A DNA stretch of 64,000 nt from Sediminibacterium sp. TEGAF015. Its GTDB lineage: Bacteria; Bacteroidota; Bacteroidia; Chitinophagales; Chitinophagaceae. Location: NCBI RefSeq assembly GCF_025997995.1, contig NZ_AP026683.1, positions 620,501-684,500 on the forward strand. The letters run 5' to 3'. The position numbers and the translations under genes are program-made. Below are positions 63,477-64,000 of this stretch, piece after piece; within the stretch, counting starts at the first letter, position 1; each line of letters starts with the position of its first letter. The notes beneath the pieces were generated by a model, which saw only the letters and a list, made by a program, of their open reading frames with translations, did no database searches and was not told where the DNA came from.

Positions 63477-64000
63477 ATGAATTTTAGAAGTTATCATGTA
63501 CCCTATCAAATTAATGAGCAATACGCCAAGAAAGCTGCGTATTTCTCAATGGAGTTTGCCATACATCAACCTTTAAAAATATACAGTGGTGGATTGGGAT
63601 ATCTGGCTGGTTCACATTTACGCAGTGCTTATGAATTGCGTCAGAATATGATTGGAATCGGGATTCTTTGGAAATACGGCTATTATGACCAAGCTAGAAA
63701 TCAGGATCAGACGTTACAGGTAACTTTCATGGAAAAGATTTACAGTTTTCTGGAAGATACCGGCATTAAGTTTCAGATATTGATTCATGAACATCCGGTT
63801 TGGGTAAAAGCATATTATTTAAATCCGGAGACATTTAACAGCGCCCCTCTCTTTTTATTAAGCACAGACTTACCTGAAAACGATTATGTTTCTCAAACGA
63901 TAACACATAGATTGTATGATGCAAATGTGGCAACTAAAGTTGCACAGTTTATTCTTTTGGGTGTAGGTGGAGCAAAACTGATAGATGAGCTGGGCTTTAA
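63477..64000 (+). CDS. glgP: Alpha-glucan phosphorylase, 3' end outside window
   Basis: Releases glucose 1-phosphate from glycogen or maltodextrin. Only the first 174 codons are present; the frame is open to the window edge. They include KKAAYFSMEFAIHQPLKIYSGGLGYLAGSH, the start of the family (first 20: AAYFSMEFAIHQPLKIYSGG), then IGIGILWKYGYYDQ. This short N-terminus without a long regulatory segment fits the bacterial short-form (GT35, Thermus-like) phosphorylases. The catalytic and PLP-binding parts lie beyond the window. The ATG at 63477 is the only good start. Confidence 0.85.
   Translation, partial: MNFRSYHVPYQINEQYAKKAAYFSMEFAIHQPLKIYSGGLGYLAGSHLRSAYELRQNMIGIGILWKYGYYDQARNQDQTLQVTFMEKIYSFLEDTGIKFQILIHEHPVWVKAYYLNPETFNSAPLFLLSTDLPENDYVSQTITHRLYDANVATKVAQFILLGVGGAKLIDELGF

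Overview
This window is an ordinary, gene-dense stretch of chromosome from a Bacteroidota bacterium, most probably a member of the Chitinophagaceae. That placement is inferred from gene content and sequence style. The content includes a fused SecD-SecF, a 306-residue NusB, futalosine-pathway MqnE, a glutaminyl-tRNA synthetase, DUF2452 and DUF2911 proteins, short PspC proteins, and a BamA-like outer-membrane protein. The sequence is AT-rich, and the Bacteroidota promoter element TAnnTTTG recurs upstream of start codons. No insertion sequence, prophage, plasmid gene, CRISPR array, rRNA or integrase is visible. There is one tRNA (Arg, anticodon TCT). No gap between genes exceeds about 250 bases. 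I found no cluster that I can call a new defence or biosynthetic system.

Layout. 1-1.4 kb: end of a polysaccharide flippase facing a lipoprotein NlpC/P60 hydrolase. 1.5-8.1 kb: dnaE, trxA, a nucleoside transporter and mqnE. 8.1-11.7 kb (minus strand): a VOC protein, a small coiled-coil protein, a long-form isocitrate dehydrogenase and serine dehydratase. 11.8-15.2 kb: a beta-lactamase-fold serine hydrolase, an aspartate aminotransferase and an RlmK-like methyltransferase. 15.2-17.1 kb (minus): coaE, yajC, nusB. 17.4-19.3 kb: groES-groEL. 19.5-24.7 kb: lysoplasmalogenase, a small membrane protein, an FKBP lipoprotein, secDF and an A-type Fe-S carrier. 24.8-26.9 kb: a membrane-anchored unknown and a methylmalonyl-CoA mutase catalytic chain. 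27.4-30.7 kb: secreted M20 and S9 peptidases. 30.7-41.4 kb (mainly minus): PLP homeostasis protein, acyl-CoA dehydrogenase, a possible permuted papain-fold protein, a peptidoglycan amidase, aconitase, glnS and hutH. 41.5-50.7 kb: tRNA-Arg, ung, plsC, then an envelope block (lptD on the minus strand; amidase, mlaD-like and OstA-like genes on the plus strand) and nhaA. 50.7-57.1 kb: a two-gene hybrid histidine kinase operon diverging from a BamA-like outer-membrane protein. 57.1-62.4 kb: DUF2911, DUF2452, a second isocitrate dehydrogenase, and an mntR-mntH operon whose transporter carries a universal-stress domain. 62.4-64 kb: a lipoprotein and the start of a glucan phosphorylase cut by the window edge.

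How the genes fit together. Aconitase and two unrelated-length isocitrate dehydrogenases serve the TCA cycle. An acyl-CoA dehydrogenase and a mutase subunit point to acyl-CoA catabolism. LptD, OstA-like, MCE, PlsC, PGRP-type and amidase_3 hydrolases, SecDF, YajC and the BamA-like protein make this region rich in cell-envelope genes. The most useful leads are the overlapping TCTAAA/TTTAGA operator of mntR-mntH, the Nramp-Usp fusion, the hybrid kinase with a degenerate middle receiver, the LRAT-like His/Cys signature in the 32.6-33.7 kb protein, and the terminator hairpin abutting the coaE start codon.
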